The translations under genes and the position numbers were made by a program. 64,000 nucleotides of DNA from Methanofervidicoccus abyssi (GTDB lineage Archaea; AGJL01; Methanococci; Methanococcales; Methanococcaceae): contig NZ_BFAX01000004.1 in assembly GCF_004310395.1 (NCBI RefSeq), positions 124,001 through 188,000 of the forward strand, given 5' to 3'. The notes below the pieces were generated by a model that was given only the letters and a program-made list of their open reading frames with translations, was not told the DNA's origin and ran no database searches. This document shows positions 9,250-19,765 of this stretch, in pieces. Within the stretch, counting starts at the first letter, position 1, and every line of letters starts with the position of its first letter.

Positions 9250-10008
9250 TTATTTTATTAGGTATCTCCATTTAAAGTATCTATCTTCTATATATCTCAA
9301 TCCTCTATCTAAGACAAGTCCTATTATACCTATTATTATCATAGATGCAATAACTACATCCATTCTACTTAAAGAGTAGGCATACATGATGAGATATCCT
9401 AAGCCTGCACTACTTCCTGGGAGCATCTCCGCCGCTACAACACACATCCACGCTATACCTGCTCCTATCCTCAATCCAGTTAGTATATGTGGAGAAGATG
9501 CTGGTATGACTACCTTTAATAGTATGTCTTTCTCACGGGCTCCAAGGGTTTGAGCAGTCTCTATAAGTATTTTGGGAACACTCTTAACTCCTGCAATGGT
9601 GTTGAGTAATATTGGAAAGAAGGCTCCTATGAATATTATAAACAACATAGAAGTCTCTCCTACACCAAACCATGCAAGGGCCAGTGGTACCCATGCAAGA
9701 GGAGGTATTGGTCTCAGAAGTTCTATAACAGTATCAAAGAGATCCATAACTGTAGGGAAATAGCCCATAAGTATTCCCAAAGGTACTCCAACAATACCTG
9801 CCACAATAAACCCTGAAAGTACCCTCTTTATACTTACTAAAGTATTCTCAACTAAAGTACCAGTTCCAAGGAGGGTTGTCTGAGGATTTATTAAAATTTT
9901 AATCACGTTCTCCACTGGAGGGAGTATTACAGGGTTGTTCAACCATATAGCTAAAAGTTCCCAGAGTACAAGACCCACTATAGGCATTATTACCTTCTTG
10001 ATATCCAT
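9250..10008 (-). CDS. ABC transporter permease (nitrate/sulfonate/taurine type)
   Basis: 252 residues with about six membrane helices and the EAA-loop motif ETAQTLGAREKDILLKVVIP that docks on the ATPase. Family similarity is to SsuC/TauC permeases (for example GLRIGAGIAWMCVVAAEMLPGSSAGLGYLI near residue 195). It is the first gene of a four-gene operon: permease, ATPase, HTH-PhoU, NikR-like. No periplasmic-type substrate-binding protein gene is present in the operon or next to it, so that component must be encoded elsewhere or supplied by another system. Confidence 0.93.
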   Translation of the reverse strand: MDIKKVIMPIVGLVLWELLAIWLNNPVILPPVENVIKILINPQTTLLGTGTLVENTLVSIKRVLSGFIVAGIVGVPLGILMGYFPTVMDLFDTVIELLRPIPPLAWVPLALAWFGVGETSMLFIIFIGAFFPILLNTIAGVKSVPKILIETAQTLGAREKDILLKVVIPASSPHILTGLRIGAGIAWMCVVAAEMLPGSSAGLGYLIMYAYSLSRMDVVIASMIIIGIIGLVLDRGLRYIEDRYFKWRYLIK

Positions 10009-10807
10009 ACTATCTCTCCATAAAGTATTTGAGATTTTATAGGTAGTGGTGTATTTTTATACTTTTAAAGTTAAAAGTGTTATAGAGTTATAAAATAATA
10101 CTAAATAATAATACTATAAATAATAATACTTTAGTTTTTTTAAAATATCAGTAAAAACCCTCGTTAAGGAAAGTACAATGACAAGTTGTAAATAATTTAA
10201 ATAATAATTTAAATCTTGAACAAAACTTTTATACAATAAATAACAATACCTGAATTCAATAAAATAAAAATTAGAAAATTTTCTAAAGTTGTTAAACGAT
10301 CTAAAAGGAATGAACAGATGAAAAATCCACTCTCTAAACGTTTCTGAGTATTGGAAGTAAAAAATAAGATCCTATCTTGTAATCAGACATAAACAGACTT
10401 GACAACAACTTCACTTGAAAGAGAATGAGAGATCTTAAAAAACCCTTAATCTCTTCAATTATAGTAATTTCCATATATTTAATGATATACGAGATAAAGA
10501 TTAGAAATTTATTCGTAATATAAACAGTTATAGGGGATATTCAGGATCGCCCTTTCTACCAATGTCCAAAGGTGGATATATATCTGTTTATACCTTATTT
10601 ATTTTTTTAAAGATTTATTTTGATTTTGGATTACTCCTAAATTTTTTCGATAATTATTCTTAATATTAGTATTGTAAAGTGGCTTTACTAATTTTTATGT
10701 GAAGTAAAAAGATATAAATAATACTTTATATAAACATACCATATGGCTATTTTTATCAATTTTTTGTAGATATGGTTTTGACAACTATTTTTTTTAAGGT
10801 GGAAAGT
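10009..10807. other. Long intergenic region between the transporter operon and pycB
   Basis: Nearly 800 bases between divergent operons, very AT-rich. It should contain promoters for both. Recognisable pieces are the pycB promoter near 10725, an inverted repeat at 10674-10688, and a slightly GC-richer stretch around 10534-10580 whose ends CCTTT and AAAGG could pair. No protein-coding frame with a ribosome binding site was found, and nothing tRNA-like. A small RNA is possible but not supported. Confidence 0.5.
10674..10734 (+). promoter_or_regulatory. pycB promoter with upstream inverted repeat
   Basis: A TATA-like box TTTATATAAA lies at 10725-10734, placing the start of transcription near 10757 and leaving a leader of about 50 bases. 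Some 37 bases upstream is the perfect inverted repeat GTAAAG-TGG-CTTTAC at 10674-10688, a candidate operator or activator site for pyruvate carboxylase. The regulator is unknown. The leader ends with AAGGTGG before the ATG at 10808. Confidence 0.5.
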
Positions 10808-12511
10808 ATGGTGAAGATAACAGATGTTACACTGAGGGATGGACATCAATCCCTTATGGCCACAAGGTTGAGAACTGAAGATATGATACCTATTTTGGAG
10901 AAGATGGATGAAGTGGGATTCTATTCCTTAGAGGTATGGGGTGGAGCTACCTTTGATGCCTGTATAAGATATTTAAATGAAGATCCCTGGGAGAGACTTA
11001 GAATAATAAGGAAGAGAGTGCAGAATACACCTCTTAAAATGTTGTTGAGAGGGCAGAATCTCGTAGGATACAGGCACTATCCAGATGACATTGTAGAGAA
11101 GTTTATAGAGAAGGCTTATGAAAACGGTATTGAGATATTCAGGATATTTGACGCCTTAAACGATATTAGAAATATGGAGTTCTCCATAAAAGTTGCAAAG
11201 AGGTTAGGCGCCCATGTACAGGGAGATATATGTTATACTGTAAGTCCAGTACATACCATAGATCAGTTTGTAGAACTCGCCAAGAAACTTGAGGAACTGG
11301 GCTGTGATTCTATAGGTATAAAGGACATGGCAGGACTACTTCTACCCTACGATGCTAAAGAACTTATCAAGAGGTTGAAGGAAGAAGTTTCCCTACCTAT
11401 ACATCTTCATAGCCACTGTACCAGTGGTATAGCTCCATTTACCTTCATGACAGCAATTGAAGCAGGGGTAGATGTGGTAGATTGTGCCATATCTCCCCTA
11501 GCAATGGGTGCTTCTCATCCACCTGTGGAGAGTGTAGTTGCTGCACTTAAGGGCACTCCCTACGATACAAAGTTAGATCTAGAACTTTTAAACGAAATTA
11601 GGGAGTACTTCGACAAGGTTAGGGAGAAGTACAAGTATCTCATAGATCCAATAGCAGAGAGAATAGATACAAGGATACTTGTGTATCAAATACCTGGAGG
11701 GATGCTCTCAAATCTCGTGTCCCAGTTGAAGGAGCAGGGGGCCTTAGATAAACTACAGGAGGTATTGGAGGAGATTCCAAGGGTAAGGGCAGATCTAGGT
11801 TATCCACCTTTAGTAACGCCGACATCCCAAATAGTAGGTACTCAGGCTGTTATGAACGTACTTACGGGGGAGAGGTATAAGATCATTACAAACGAGGTAA
11901 TAAACTATATAAAGGGACTTTATGGAAGGCCACCTGCTCCAATAAGTAAGGAACTTATGAAGAGGGCGTTAGAGGAAGGTGAAAAACCTATTACATGTAG
12001 ACCTGCAGATCTCTTAGAACCTGAGTACGAGAAGTTTAAGAAAGAGGCTGAGGAGAAAGGGATAGTATCAAAGGAGGAGGATATACTAACCTACGCTCTC
12101 TATCCACATGTCGCCCTTAAGTTCCTCAGAGGGGAGTTGAAACCAGAACCGATTCCAGAGGAGAAAGAGGTATCTAAATTCTTGGAGATACCAACTGAGT
12201 ATATTATTGAAGTAAACGGTGAAGCATACGAAGTTAAAATAAAGCCTAGGTATGGAACTGAGATGAACAAGAGAAGGGAAGAGATCACTGTAGAGACAGA
12301 GGGAGCAGTAACTTCTCCTCTCAGGGGTATGATTACCAAGATAAAGGTAAAAGAAGGAGATACTGTAAAGAAAGGGGATGTTATACTTATACTTGAGGCT
12401 ATGAAGATGGAGAACCCAGTTGAAAGTCCTGTAGATGGAAAGGTTGAGAAGATTCTTGTCCATGAAGGACAGACTGTGAATGTGGGAGATATCCTTATGA
12501 TAATAAAATAA
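10808..12511 (+). CDS. pycB: Pyruvate carboxylase subunit B (carboxyltransferase and biotin carrier)
   Basis: 567 residues. The N-terminal carboxyltransferase TIM barrel starts with TDVTLRDGHQSLMATRLRT and includes the GIKDMAGLL metal/lysine segment and HLHSHCTSG. The C-terminal 80 residues are a biotinyl domain with the lysine in LEAMKMENP. It transfers CO2 from carboxybiotin to pyruvate, making oxaloacetate for the incomplete TCA pathway of methanogens. I chose ATG 10808 (AAGGTGG, gap of 5) over an upstream in-frame start at 10772. It lies directly upstream of pycA, so both subunits of the two-part archaeal enzyme are made together. Confidence 0.95.
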   Translation: MVKITDVTLRDGHQSLMATRLRTEDMIPILEKMDEVGFYSLEVWGGATFDACIRYLNEDPWERLRIIRKRVQNTPLKMLLRGQNLVGYRHYPDDIVEKFIEKAYENGIEIFRIFDALNDIRNMEFSIKVAKRLGAHVQGDICYTVSPVHTIDQFVELAKKLEELGCDSIGIKDMAGLLLPYDAKELIKRLKEEVSLPIHLHSHCTSGIAPFTFMTAIEAGVDVVDCAISPLAMGASHPPVESVVAALKGTPYDTKLDLELLNEIREYFDKVREKYKYLIDPIAERIDTRILVYQIPGGMLSNLVSQLKEQGALDKLQEVLEEIPRVRADLGYPPLVTPTSQIVGTQAVMNVLTGERYKIITNEVINYIKGLYGRPPAPISKELMKRALEEGEKPITCRPADLLEPEYEKFKKEAEEKGIVSKEEDILTYALYPHVALKFLRGELKPEPIPEEKEVSKFLEIPTEYIIEVNGEAYEVKIKPRYGTEMNKRREEITVETEGAVTSPLRGMITKIKVKEGDTVKKGDVILILEAMKMENPVESPVDGKVEKILVHEGQTVNVGDILMIIK

Positions 12512-12551
12512 TATAAAATAATTATTATTTATCTTTTCATAAAGTGATACT

Positions 12552-14072
12552 ATGTTCAAGAAAATACTTATAGCTAACAGGGGGGAGATTGCTGTTAGGG
12601 TTATAAGAGCATGTCAGGAGTTAGGTATAAAAACTGTTGCTGTATATTCCCAGGCAGATGAGCATGCCTTATTTACATCCTTAGCAGATGAGAGTTACTG
12701 TATAGGACCTCCACAGGCATCTAAGAGTTATCTAAATATAGAGAGGATAATAAAGGTTGCGAAGAAAAGTGGTGCCGAGGCTATACATCCAGGTTATGGT
12801 TTCCTCGCTGAAAATCCAGAATTTACCAGAGCCTGTGAGGAAAATGATATAGTATTTATAGGCCCTCCTGTCAAAGCCATTGAGGCCATGGGTAGTAAGA
12901 TAAACGCAAAAAAGATTATGAAGAAGGCTGGAGTACCTGTACTCCCTGGTACAGATGGGCCTATTGAAGATATAAAGGATGCAGTGGCTATTGCAGAGGA
13001 GATAGGTTATCCTGTAGTGGTTAAGGCCTCCGCTGGAGGGGGAGGTATAGGAATGGCAGTGGCTCATAACGAGGAGGAGTTGATAGAGACTATAGAATCT
13101 ACACAATCCATAGCAAAGAGTGCCTTTGGAGATCCTACTATATTCCTAGAGAAATATCTAGAAAAACCAAGACATATAGAGATACAGATACTGGCAGATA
13201 AGTATGGGAATGTGGTATATCTTGGAGAGAGGGAGTGCTCTATACAGAGGAGACACCAGAAGTTAATTGAAGAGGCACCTTCACCTATTATGACTGAGGA
13301 GTTGAGAAAAAAGATGGGGGAGGCTGCAGTAAGGGCTGCAAAAGCTATAGATTATTGTAATGCAGGTACTGTGGAGTTTCTATACTATAATGGAGAGTTC
13401 TATTTCTTAGAAATGAATACAAGGATCCAGGTGGAACACCCAATAACTGAGATAGTTACAGGTATAGACATAGTAAAGGAACAGATAAAGATAGCATATG
13501 GAGAAAAACTCTCCTTCAGACAGGAAGATATAGAGATAAGAGGACATGCAATAGAATGTAGAATAAATGCAGAGGATCCATTAAGGGAGTTTGTACCATC
13601 TCCAGGGAAGATAAAGTACTACAGATCTCCAGGAGGACCTGGAGTTAGGATAGATAGTGGTGTCTGTAGTGGTGCAGAGATACCACCTTACTACGACTCT
13701 ATGATAGCAAAGTTGATAGCCTATGGTAGAGATAGAGAGGAGGCAATTGCAAGGATGAAAAGGGCACTTAAGGAGTATATAATATTAGGTGTAAACACAA
13801 ATATACCTTTCCACAGGGCTGTGATGGAGGAGGAGGATTTCAGAAAAGGAAATATATCCACTCATTACATAGAGGACCATAAGAAATATCTGAAGGAGAA
13901 GATAACTAAGTACGCTATAGAGACTATGGACCTTGAGAAACTCTTCAGGGAGAAGGTATTCTACGACAATAAGAAGATAGTTGCACTTGCAGGTGGTTTA
14001 AACGCCTATATTACAAGTGTTGTAAATAGAAATAAGTTAAATAAGAAATATTCAGAAGATTATGGGGATTAG
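12552..14072 (+). CDS. pycA: Pyruvate carboxylase subunit A (biotin carboxylase)
   Basis: 506 residues with the biotin carboxylase architecture: N-terminal [19 protein letters not shown], the ATP-grasp glycine-rich loop [11 protein letters not shown], the [13 protein letters not shown] segment, [11 protein letters not shown], and the catalytic [13 protein letters not shown] and ECRINAEDP motifs. It carboxylates the biotin on PycB using ATP and bicarbonate. It follows pycB by 40 bases with a GTGAT site. The C-terminal tail after about residue 450 is lysine-rich and variable, as usual in the archaeal subunit. Confidence 0.95.
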   Translation: MFKKILIANRGEIAVRVIRACQELGIKTVAVYSQADEHALFTSLADESYCIGPPQASKSYLNIERIIKVAKKSGAEAIHPGYGFLAENPEFTRACEENDIVFIGPPVKAIEAMGSKINAKKIMKKAGVPVLPGTDGPIEDIKDAVAIAEEIGYPVVVKASAGGGGIGMAVAHNEEELIETIESTQSIAKSAFGDPTIFLEKYLEKPRHIEIQILADKYGNVVYLGERECSIQRRHQKLIEEAPSPIMTEELRKKMGEAAVRAAKAIDYCNAGTVEFLYYNGEFYFLEMNTRIQVEHPITEIVTGIDIVKEQIKIAYGEKLSFRQEDIEIRGHAIECRINAEDPLREFVPSPGKIKYYRSPGGPGVRIDSGVCSGAEIPPYYDSMIAKLIAYGRDREEAIARMKRALKEYIILGVNTNIPFHRAVMEEEDFRKGNISTHYIEDHKKYLKEKITKYAIETMDLEKLFREKVFYDNKKIVALAGGLNAYITSVVNRNKLNKKYSEDYGD

Positions 14073-14316
14073 TATAACCCTATTTTTTCAATTATAAATA
14101 ATGTAAAATTAAAAAACTTTTAAAAAATTCCTCATCTTCTCTTTCCTTGAAAAGAGTGTTTCTTAGTAAGAGTGTAAAATTCAATCATTAATAAAGATCA
14201 ATCTTTTTTTATTTAATTAAGATTTATATACTAAAATAAAATTAGGATTTAGTGAAAAAAGATTCAGGATAATTTACCTTTAATAATCTATTTTTTAAGT
14301 TATTAAGGTGAATACA
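14073..14316 (+). other. Intergenic region pycA-gatA
   Basis: About 240 AT-rich bases. A short stem CTCTTT...AAAGAG at about 14137-14158 could form a hairpin after pycA. A T-run and TTTATATAC near 14224 offer a promoter for gatA. No gene seen. Confidence 0.4.
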
Positions 14317-15627
14317 ATGGGCCATATTGTAGAGAAAGTTCAGGAGTATCTCGAAAAGATAGAAAAATCTGATATAAATGCATACATACATGTAAATAGA
14401 GAAAAGGTACTTAAGGAGGCAGAAAATTTAGAAAAAAATGAGAAGTTAAAGAAGAAACCATTATATGGTAAAATTATTGCAGTAAAATCCAATATAAACA
14501 TCAGGGGATATTTAGTATCCTGTGCCTCGAAGACACTTGAGAATTATATAAGCCCCTACGATGCCACTGTAATTAAAAAGATAAAATCCCAGGGAGGTTT
14601 AATAATCGGTATGACAAATATGGATGAGTTCGCCTGTGGAAGTAGTGGGGAGACTTCCTACTATGGTCCTACAAATAACCCCAAGGCTGAGGGTAGGATA
14701 CCTGGAGGAAGTAGCTCTGGGAGTGCAGCTGCAGTATCAGCTGACCTCTGTGATATGGCATTGGGGAGCGATACAGGAGGAAGTATAAGAAATCCTGCCT
14801 CCCACTGTGGAATAGTTGGATTTAAACCGTCTTATGGAGTTGTAAGTAGGCAGGGATTGTGTGATCTAGCCATGAGTTTCGATCAGATAGGGCCATTGAC
14901 AAAGAACGCTAGAGATGCTCTATTATTGACTAATATAATTAAAGGTAAAGATATTTCAGATAGTACAACTGTAGATACTCCAGAGTTTAAGGTATGGAAC
15001 GGGGAGGAAATGAAAAACTATAGGATAGGAATTGTTAAGGAGTTTATGGAGGTTAGTGATGAGAAGATAAGAAAGAGAATTGAGATGGGAATTGAGGTTT
15101 TCAGAGATCTCAACTGGAAGGTGGTAGAGTTAAATTATAAATATAGAGATCTTGCCCTTCCTACATACTATCTTATAAACTACGTGGAATTCTTCTCTGC
15201 AACAAGGAGGTACGACGGTAGAAGGTATGGATATCCAATAGAGGAAGTGTGTGGGGAAGAAGTATTAAGGAGGATAATGATAGGGAAGCATATAAGTGAA
15301 AAAGAGTTCAGTGGGAAGTATTACAAGAGAGCACTACAGGCTAGGAAGATAATGAAGAAGGAGATGTTGAAACTCTTCAAGAATGTAGATGCCATAGTAT
15401 CTCCTACAGTGCCTAAACTTCCCCACAAACTGGGGGAGAAACTTACTCCGATGGAGATGTACGCCTACGATATCTTAACTGTGCCAGCAAACCTCTGTGG
15501 TATGTGTGCAGGTGTAGTTAGATGTGGAGATATAAACGGAATACCTGTGGGATTACAGATAATGGGGAAACCCTTTGATGACGAGAAGATATTAAATATT
15601 ATGATACAATTTGAGGAGAATTTCTAA
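14317..15627 (+). CDS. gatA: Glutamyl/aspartyl-tRNA amidotransferase subunit A
   Basis: 436 residues of the amidase-signature family. The Ser-cisSer-Lys triad is visible: lysine in IIAVKSNINI, and the serines in RIPGGSSSGSAAAVSA and GSDTGGSIRNPASHCG. It releases ammonia from glutamine for GatB, which converts mischarged Asp-tRNA(Asn), or Glu-tRNA(Gln), to the correct form. Archaea mostly use GatCAB for Asn-tRNA. I chose ATG 14317 with AAGGTGA immediately upstream over the GTG at 14308, which is part of that site. gatB is 24 kb away at 39547; no gatC was found in the window. Confidence 0.94.
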   Translation: MGHIVEKVQEYLEKIEKSDINAYIHVNREKVLKEAENLEKNEKLKKKPLYGKIIAVKSNINIRGYLVSCASKTLENYISPYDATVIKKIKSQGGLIIGMTNMDEFACGSSGETSYYGPTNNPKAEGRIPGGSSSGSAAAVSADLCDMALGSDTGGSIRNPASHCGIVGFKPSYGVVSRQGLCDLAMSFDQIGPLTKNARDALLLTNIIKGKDISDSTTVDTPEFKVWNGEEMKNYRIGIVKEFMEVSDEKIRKRIEMGIEVFRDLNWKVVELNYKYRDLALPTYYLINYVEFFSATRRYDGRRYGYPIEEVCGEEVLRRIMIGKHISEKEFSGKYYKRALQARKIMKKEMLKLFKNVDAIVSPTVPKLPHKLGEKLTPMEMYAYDILTVPANLCGMCAGVVRCGDINGIPVGLQIMGKPFDDEKILNIMIQFEENF

Positions 15628-15803
15628 AGAGATTTTTCTATTCTTCTACTATCTGGAGTTGTTAGAGAAAAATATTAATTTTTATTTTTATAGAGTTTAA
15701 CGTTTTGAAGATCTACTTTTTTATTTATTCTTATTTTTATTACTTTTTATGAACTAAGAATTTTATAATAATAACATTGTTAAAAGAAGATCGAAGGGAA
15801 AAT

Positions 15804-16967
15804 ATGGAAAAAGAAAGGGAAATCTTAGAAAAATTAAAAAAATACAGAGAAATGGACTTAAAATATGTGGATGGAAGGATATTGGGATCTATGTGTACTA
15901 AGCCTCATCCCATATCTAAAAAGATTGTTGAGATGTTCCTTGAGACAAACTTGGGAGATCCAGGTTTATTCCCAGGGACTAAAAATTTGGAAGAAGAAGT
16001 TATCAAGATGATAGGGGAGATGCTCCACAACAAAAATCCCTTCGGTTATATCATATCAGGAGGTACAGAGGCTAATATAACTGCTATGAGGGTTGTAAAA
16101 AAGATGTCGAGAGAGAAAGGAAGGAAAGAGGTAAATATCTTCATACCTGAGACTGCACATTTCTCCTTTGAGAAGGCTAGGGAAATGATGGATCTAAACT
16201 ATATTGTGGTACCTCTCGATAAGAAATACACCATGGATGTGAAGTATATAAAGGACTATATAGAAGACAACGTAGAGAAGGGCATAGATGGTATAGTAGC
16301 TATAGCAGGTTCCACTGAACTTGGTACTATAGATAATATTCCAGAGATTTCCAAGGTGGCCAAGGAGCACAACATATATATCCATGTAGATGCAGCATTT
16401 GGAGGTTTCGTCATACCTTTCTTAGAAGATAGATATAGGTTGGAGGGATACAACTACCATTTTGACTTCTCAGTGGATAATGTCATCTCCATTACAGTAG
16501 ATCCCCATAAGATGGGCCTTGCACCAATACCTGCAGGAGGTATAGTATTTAGAGACTCTTCCTTTAAGAGATACCTAGATGTGGAGACACCTTATCTAAC
16601 AGAAAGTTATCAGGCTACACTTATAGGGACGAGGAGTGGTATTGGGGTAGCTACAACCTGGGGCATAATGAAACTCTTAGGATATGAAGGGTATAGGAAA
16701 ATAGTATCCCAGTGTATGGAGAATACCTACTACCTGGTGAAGAGAATGAAAGAGTATAGTTTTGAGAAGGCAATAGATCCTGTTTTGAATATAGTGGCGA
16801 TAAGGGATGAAGATCCTGTAGGTACATCTCTAATACTCAGGAAGATGGGATGGTATCTTTCAACCTGTAGATGTGTAGATGCCCTGAGAGTTGTAGTAAT
16901 GCCCCACATTACAAAGGAGCATATAGACAGGTTTATCGAGACTCTTGCTCAGTGTAAGAAGTATTAA
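15804..16967 (+). CDS. mfnA: L-tyrosine/L-aspartate decarboxylase MfnA
   Basis: 387 residues, a PLP-dependent group II decarboxylase. The PLP lysine lies in [14 protein letters not shown], with the aspartate in [10 protein letters not shown] and the substrate loop [12 protein letters not shown]. In methanogens the enzyme makes tyramine for methanofuran and beta-alanine for coenzyme A. I chose ATG 15804 over a TTG at 15777, which would add nine poorly conserved residues. It stands alone between long spacers. Methanofuran is the carrier used by the Fwd enzyme encoded at 33-37 kb. Confidence 0.93.
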   Translation: MEKEREILEKLKKYREMDLKYVDGRILGSMCTKPHPISKKIVEMFLETNLGDPGLFPGTKNLEEEVIKMIGEMLHNKNPFGYIISGGTEANITAMRVVKKMSREKGRKEVNIFIPETAHFSFEKAREMMDLNYIVVPLDKKYTMDVKYIKDYIEDNVEKGIDGIVAIAGSTELGTIDNIPEISKVAKEHNIYIHVDAAFGGFVIPFLEDRYRLEGYNYHFDFSVDNVISITVDPHKMGLAPIPAGGIVFRDSSFKRYLDVETPYLTESYQATLIGTRSGIGVATTWGIMKLLGYEGYRKIVSQCMENTYYLVKRMKEYSFEKAIDPVLNIVAIRDEDPVGTSLILRKMGWYLSTCRCVDALRVVVMPHITKEHIDRFIETLAQCKKY

Positions 16968-17788
16968 AAATAATAACAATACAGAAAAGAAGCAAAAACT
17001 TCTAAGAAGGAGGATTAACAGAAATTCTGTACTGCTTTTTAGTACTGATGTAGTCCGGAGAATAAGGGCTTATTTTTACTTTTTAATTTAGGCATTATTA
17101 AGATTATAGTATATTATTATAATTTTATTTGAGATTTCCATAGTTGTTGCTAATTTAATAAAAAATTTTTGTATTGATATAAATACTTGGTGCCATTCTC
17201 TCCTCTGGAGGGATAACAGAAGCAAAGATTTAGATATATACCAAGAAGAAAAATTACTATAAAACCGAAAAGATCAAGAACTTCTAAAAACTACCTAAGA
17301 TCTTATTATTTCTACAGTTTTGAGGATAAACTCCCAGATACTCTGAGCAATGGAGAAAAAGATAAAATCTTCATTATAAATCTTTAGTGGAAAAAAGAAA
17401 AGATAGATTTAATAGTAATTCTTTATATTTTTTTATTTTTTTAACTTCTATAAAATCGTTATTTTTAGATTATGGAGTGTAAAATGTTATACACCTGGTT
17501 AATTAGGATTACAAACCCTAGTTTTTATCAAAAATAATTATAATAATTACAAAAAATAAGAAAAGGTTTTTAAAATAAAAAATAATAAACTCAAATAAGA
17601 TTTTAAAGGAAATTGGAAAAATAATATTCTGAATATTTCCATACAACAGTTGGTATCACAGTAAGTTTTGAGATATTTAATGGTTTTATTCATTTTTATT
17701 AATTTATAATATTGTAATCCTTATTTTCAATTTTTAATCACTACTTTAATAAGAACTGAGGGTTGTAAATAATATATGTGGGATAATT
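16968..17788. other. Long intergenic region mfnA to UbiA gene
   Basis: About 820 bases without a credible gene. It holds two copies of the GGATTAACAGAA-type element (17009-17030 and 17207-17221), several T-runs and AT-rich filler. It may carry untranslated ends or a decayed gene; no conserved frame is recognisable. Confidence 0.5.
17001..17080 (+). repeat. Dispersed intergenic element, copy 2
   Basis: Starting 34 bases after the mfnA stop. 17009-17030 is GGAGGATTAACAGAAATTCTGT; its second half is the near-perfect dyad ACAGAA-A-TTCTGT. It is followed by CTGCTTTTTA, then AATAAGGGCTTATTTTTA, which resembles the ends of copies at 29476 and 48058. A shorter relative GGAGGGATAACAGAA is at 17207-17221. 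Same orientation as the preceding gene. Confidence 0.45.
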
Positions 17789-18637
17789 ATGGACATCAGG
17801 GATTATATGGATCTTATAAGAGTGAAAAACTGTTTAATCGCATCTTTTGGAACAGCTATCGCTGGGTTAATTGCCTCTAATTTTAACATCCACCTGTGGG
17901 ATAGAATACTTTTGGCATCTCTTGTTGTTTTTTTCATCTGTGGTTTTGGAAATGTTATAAACGATATATATGACATAGATATAGACAAGATAAACAAACC
18001 TTATCGTCCTCTACCATCGGGGAAGATATCTCTCAAAAGTGCAAAATTATTTGCCTGGATATTGGCTATATCTGGAATACTTCTCTCAGTTTTCAATTGG
18101 AAATGTTTTATCATAGCCTTGGTAAATACTACTATTCTATACCTTTATGCTAAGAGGTTTAAAAGGAACAAAATTATAGGTAATCCCTTAGTTGCGTATC
18201 TTACAGGCTCTGTGTTTCTCTTCGGTGGTGCTTCAGTTGATAACATTTTTATCACCTTCATATTGTTTCTCTGTGCCATGTTAACAACCTGGGGAAGGGA
18301 GATAGTGAAGGACTTTGAAGACATGGAGGGAGATAGAAGGAGTGGTGTTCTATCCTTTCCAATAAAGTATGGGAAGAGATCCCTCTACCTTGCACTTGGG
18401 TTGTTGATTTTGGCGGTAATCCTCAGTCCTTTACCCTACTTGTTAGGTATTTTCAGTTTTCTCTACCTTGCAGGAGTGCTATTTTGTGACATACTACTTC
18501 TTTACTCTATTGTGAAACTCTTAAAGAACCCTACAAAGGAGGAGGCGTATAGATGTGCTAAGAAGATTAAGATGGTTACAACTCTTATACTGATATCCTT
18601 TATATTAGGAGCTATATATAGGGACTTTATAACATAA
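17789..18637 (+). CDS. UbiA-family prenyltransferase, probable digeranylgeranylglyceryl phosphate synthase
   Basis: 282 residues with seven to nine membrane helices. The two aspartate-rich motifs of UbiA enzymes are present: NVINDIYDIDIDKINKPYRPLPSG (first) and GREIVKDFEDMEGDRRSG (second). The YRPLPSG extension and overall length match archaeal DGGGP synthase, which adds the second geranylgeranyl chain to GGGP in ether-lipid synthesis. A GGGAT site precedes the ATG. It is followed, after a 240-base spacer, by engB. Other UbiA substrates cannot be excluded from sequence alone. Confidence 0.9.
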   Translation: MDIRDYMDLIRVKNCLIASFGTAIAGLIASNFNIHLWDRILLASLVVFFICGFGNVINDIYDIDIDKINKPYRPLPSGKISLKSAKLFAWILAISGILLSVFNWKCFIIALVNTTILYLYAKRFKRNKIIGNPLVAYLTGSVFLFGGASVDNIFITFILFLCAMLTTWGREIVKDFEDMEGDRRSGVLSFPIKYGKRSLYLALGLLILAVILSPLPYLLGIFSFLYLAGVLFCDILLLYSIVKLLKNPTKEEAYRCAKKIKMVTTLILISFILGAIYRDFIT

Positions 18638-18881
18638 TGATTAATGTAAAAAAATAAAGAAATAATAAAAAAGGAAAGAACTCCAGAGGAAAGACTAACA
18701 TAAATCTAGCCTGTTTTTCAATATCCAGTATATAGTTCAGGGAAATATGGCAATTTTATGAATTTTTATTAGGTATTACGAGTTTTAAGTATCTTTATTA
18801 TTACATTATATAAGACCTTCGATGGTATTGTTATAATATCATTGTTTAATTTATATTAAAACTAAAAAGTACTATAAAAGC

Positions 18882-19559
18882 ATGGTGGATTTTAAAAAAG
18901 GGAAAAATATGAGGGAGTTAAAAGATATTAAAAAATTTAAAAAATTTATCAAAGAAGAAAAGATAGATAAGCCGGAGGTTATAGTTACTGGGAGGTCTAA
19001 CGTGGGAAAATCTACCTTAGTTAGGTTGATTACAAACAACAAAAATGTTAAAGTTGGAAAAAGACCAGGAGTTACCTTAAAAATAAACAAGTATCCCATG
19101 AAAAACTATATCTTAGTGGATTTTCCAGGATTTGGATTTATGAGTGGTGTAGATAGAAAGGTTCAGGAGTCTATAAAGGATAAGATAGTGTGGTATATAG
19201 AAGATAACTGTGAGAAGATAGCCTGCTCAATTTTGGTGATAGATGGAAAGGCCTTTTCCGAGATAGTAGAGAGATGGGATAGTAGAAATGAAATACCTAT
19301 AGATATTGAGATGTTCCAATTTTTAAAGGAGTTGAAATTAAATCCTATAGTCCTTATAAACAAGATGGACAAGATAAAGAGAAAAAATTGGGATGAACAG
19401 TTGAATAAGATAGTAAAGTTGTTTGGATATTCGCCTCCATGGAGACAGTGGTTAGATACCTTCGTAGTAGGTTCCCTGAAGAAAAATTTTGGATGGAATA
19501 GGTTATTAAGTATGGTCAACAGGTATGTTGAGGAGTATAGGAAAAAAAGAAGTAATTAG
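18882..19559 (+). CDS. engB: Probable GTP-binding protein EngB
   Basis: 225 residues, a TRAFAC GTPase of the EngB/YihA family. Motifs: G1 GRSNVGKST, G3 DFPGFGF, G4 NKMD, with a lysine-rich N-terminus. In bacteria the family acts in large ribosomal subunit assembly; the archaeal role is presumed similar. Start is uncertain: ATG 18882 lies about 25-30 bases after a TTTATATT box and could be leaderless, whereas ATG 18909 (MRELKD) has a weak AGGG upstream. The region between it and the UbiA gene carries a degenerate copy of the intergenic element near 18673-18740. Confidence 0.88.
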   Translation: MVDFKKGKNMRELKDIKKFKKFIKEEKIDKPEVIVTGRSNVGKSTLVRLITNNKNVKVGKRPGVTLKINKYPMKNYILVDFPGFGFMSGVDRKVQESIKDKIVWYIEDNCEKIACSILVIDGKAFSEIVERWDSRNEIPIDIEMFQFLKELKLNPIVLINKMDKIKRKNWDEQLNKIVKLFGYSPPWRQWLDTFVVGSLKKNFGWNRLLSMVNRYVEEYRKKRSN

Positions 19560-19765
19560 AAAGATTGTTATCTTCCAAAATAAAAAAATAAAAATAATAG
19601 AATCTAAAGTGGGAAGAACAATCCTCTTTTGTAGAGAGAGTATATTTAATAGTTCCAAATTCTAAATTTAATTTTTTAATTTATAATTATAATTTATATT
19701 ATATTGATTAATTATTTTATCTTTTAATCACCACTTTTTAATGAAAACTTGGAGTTAACAGTACC

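Noticed and set aside
10300-10350. Possible C/D box small RNA (GATGA followed by CTGA)
   Set aside because: Box C is incomplete and the spacing too short; no terminal stem seen.
10534-10585. GC-richer patch that could be a structured RNA
   Set aside because: Only a 5-bp CCTTT/AAAGG pairing is evident and no known riboswitch features; kept as a note in the spacer entry.
17605-17640. NrpR-type operator (GGAA-N6-TTCC)
   Set aside because: GGAA and TTCC occur nearby but the spacing does not fit; target gene is not a nitrogen gene.
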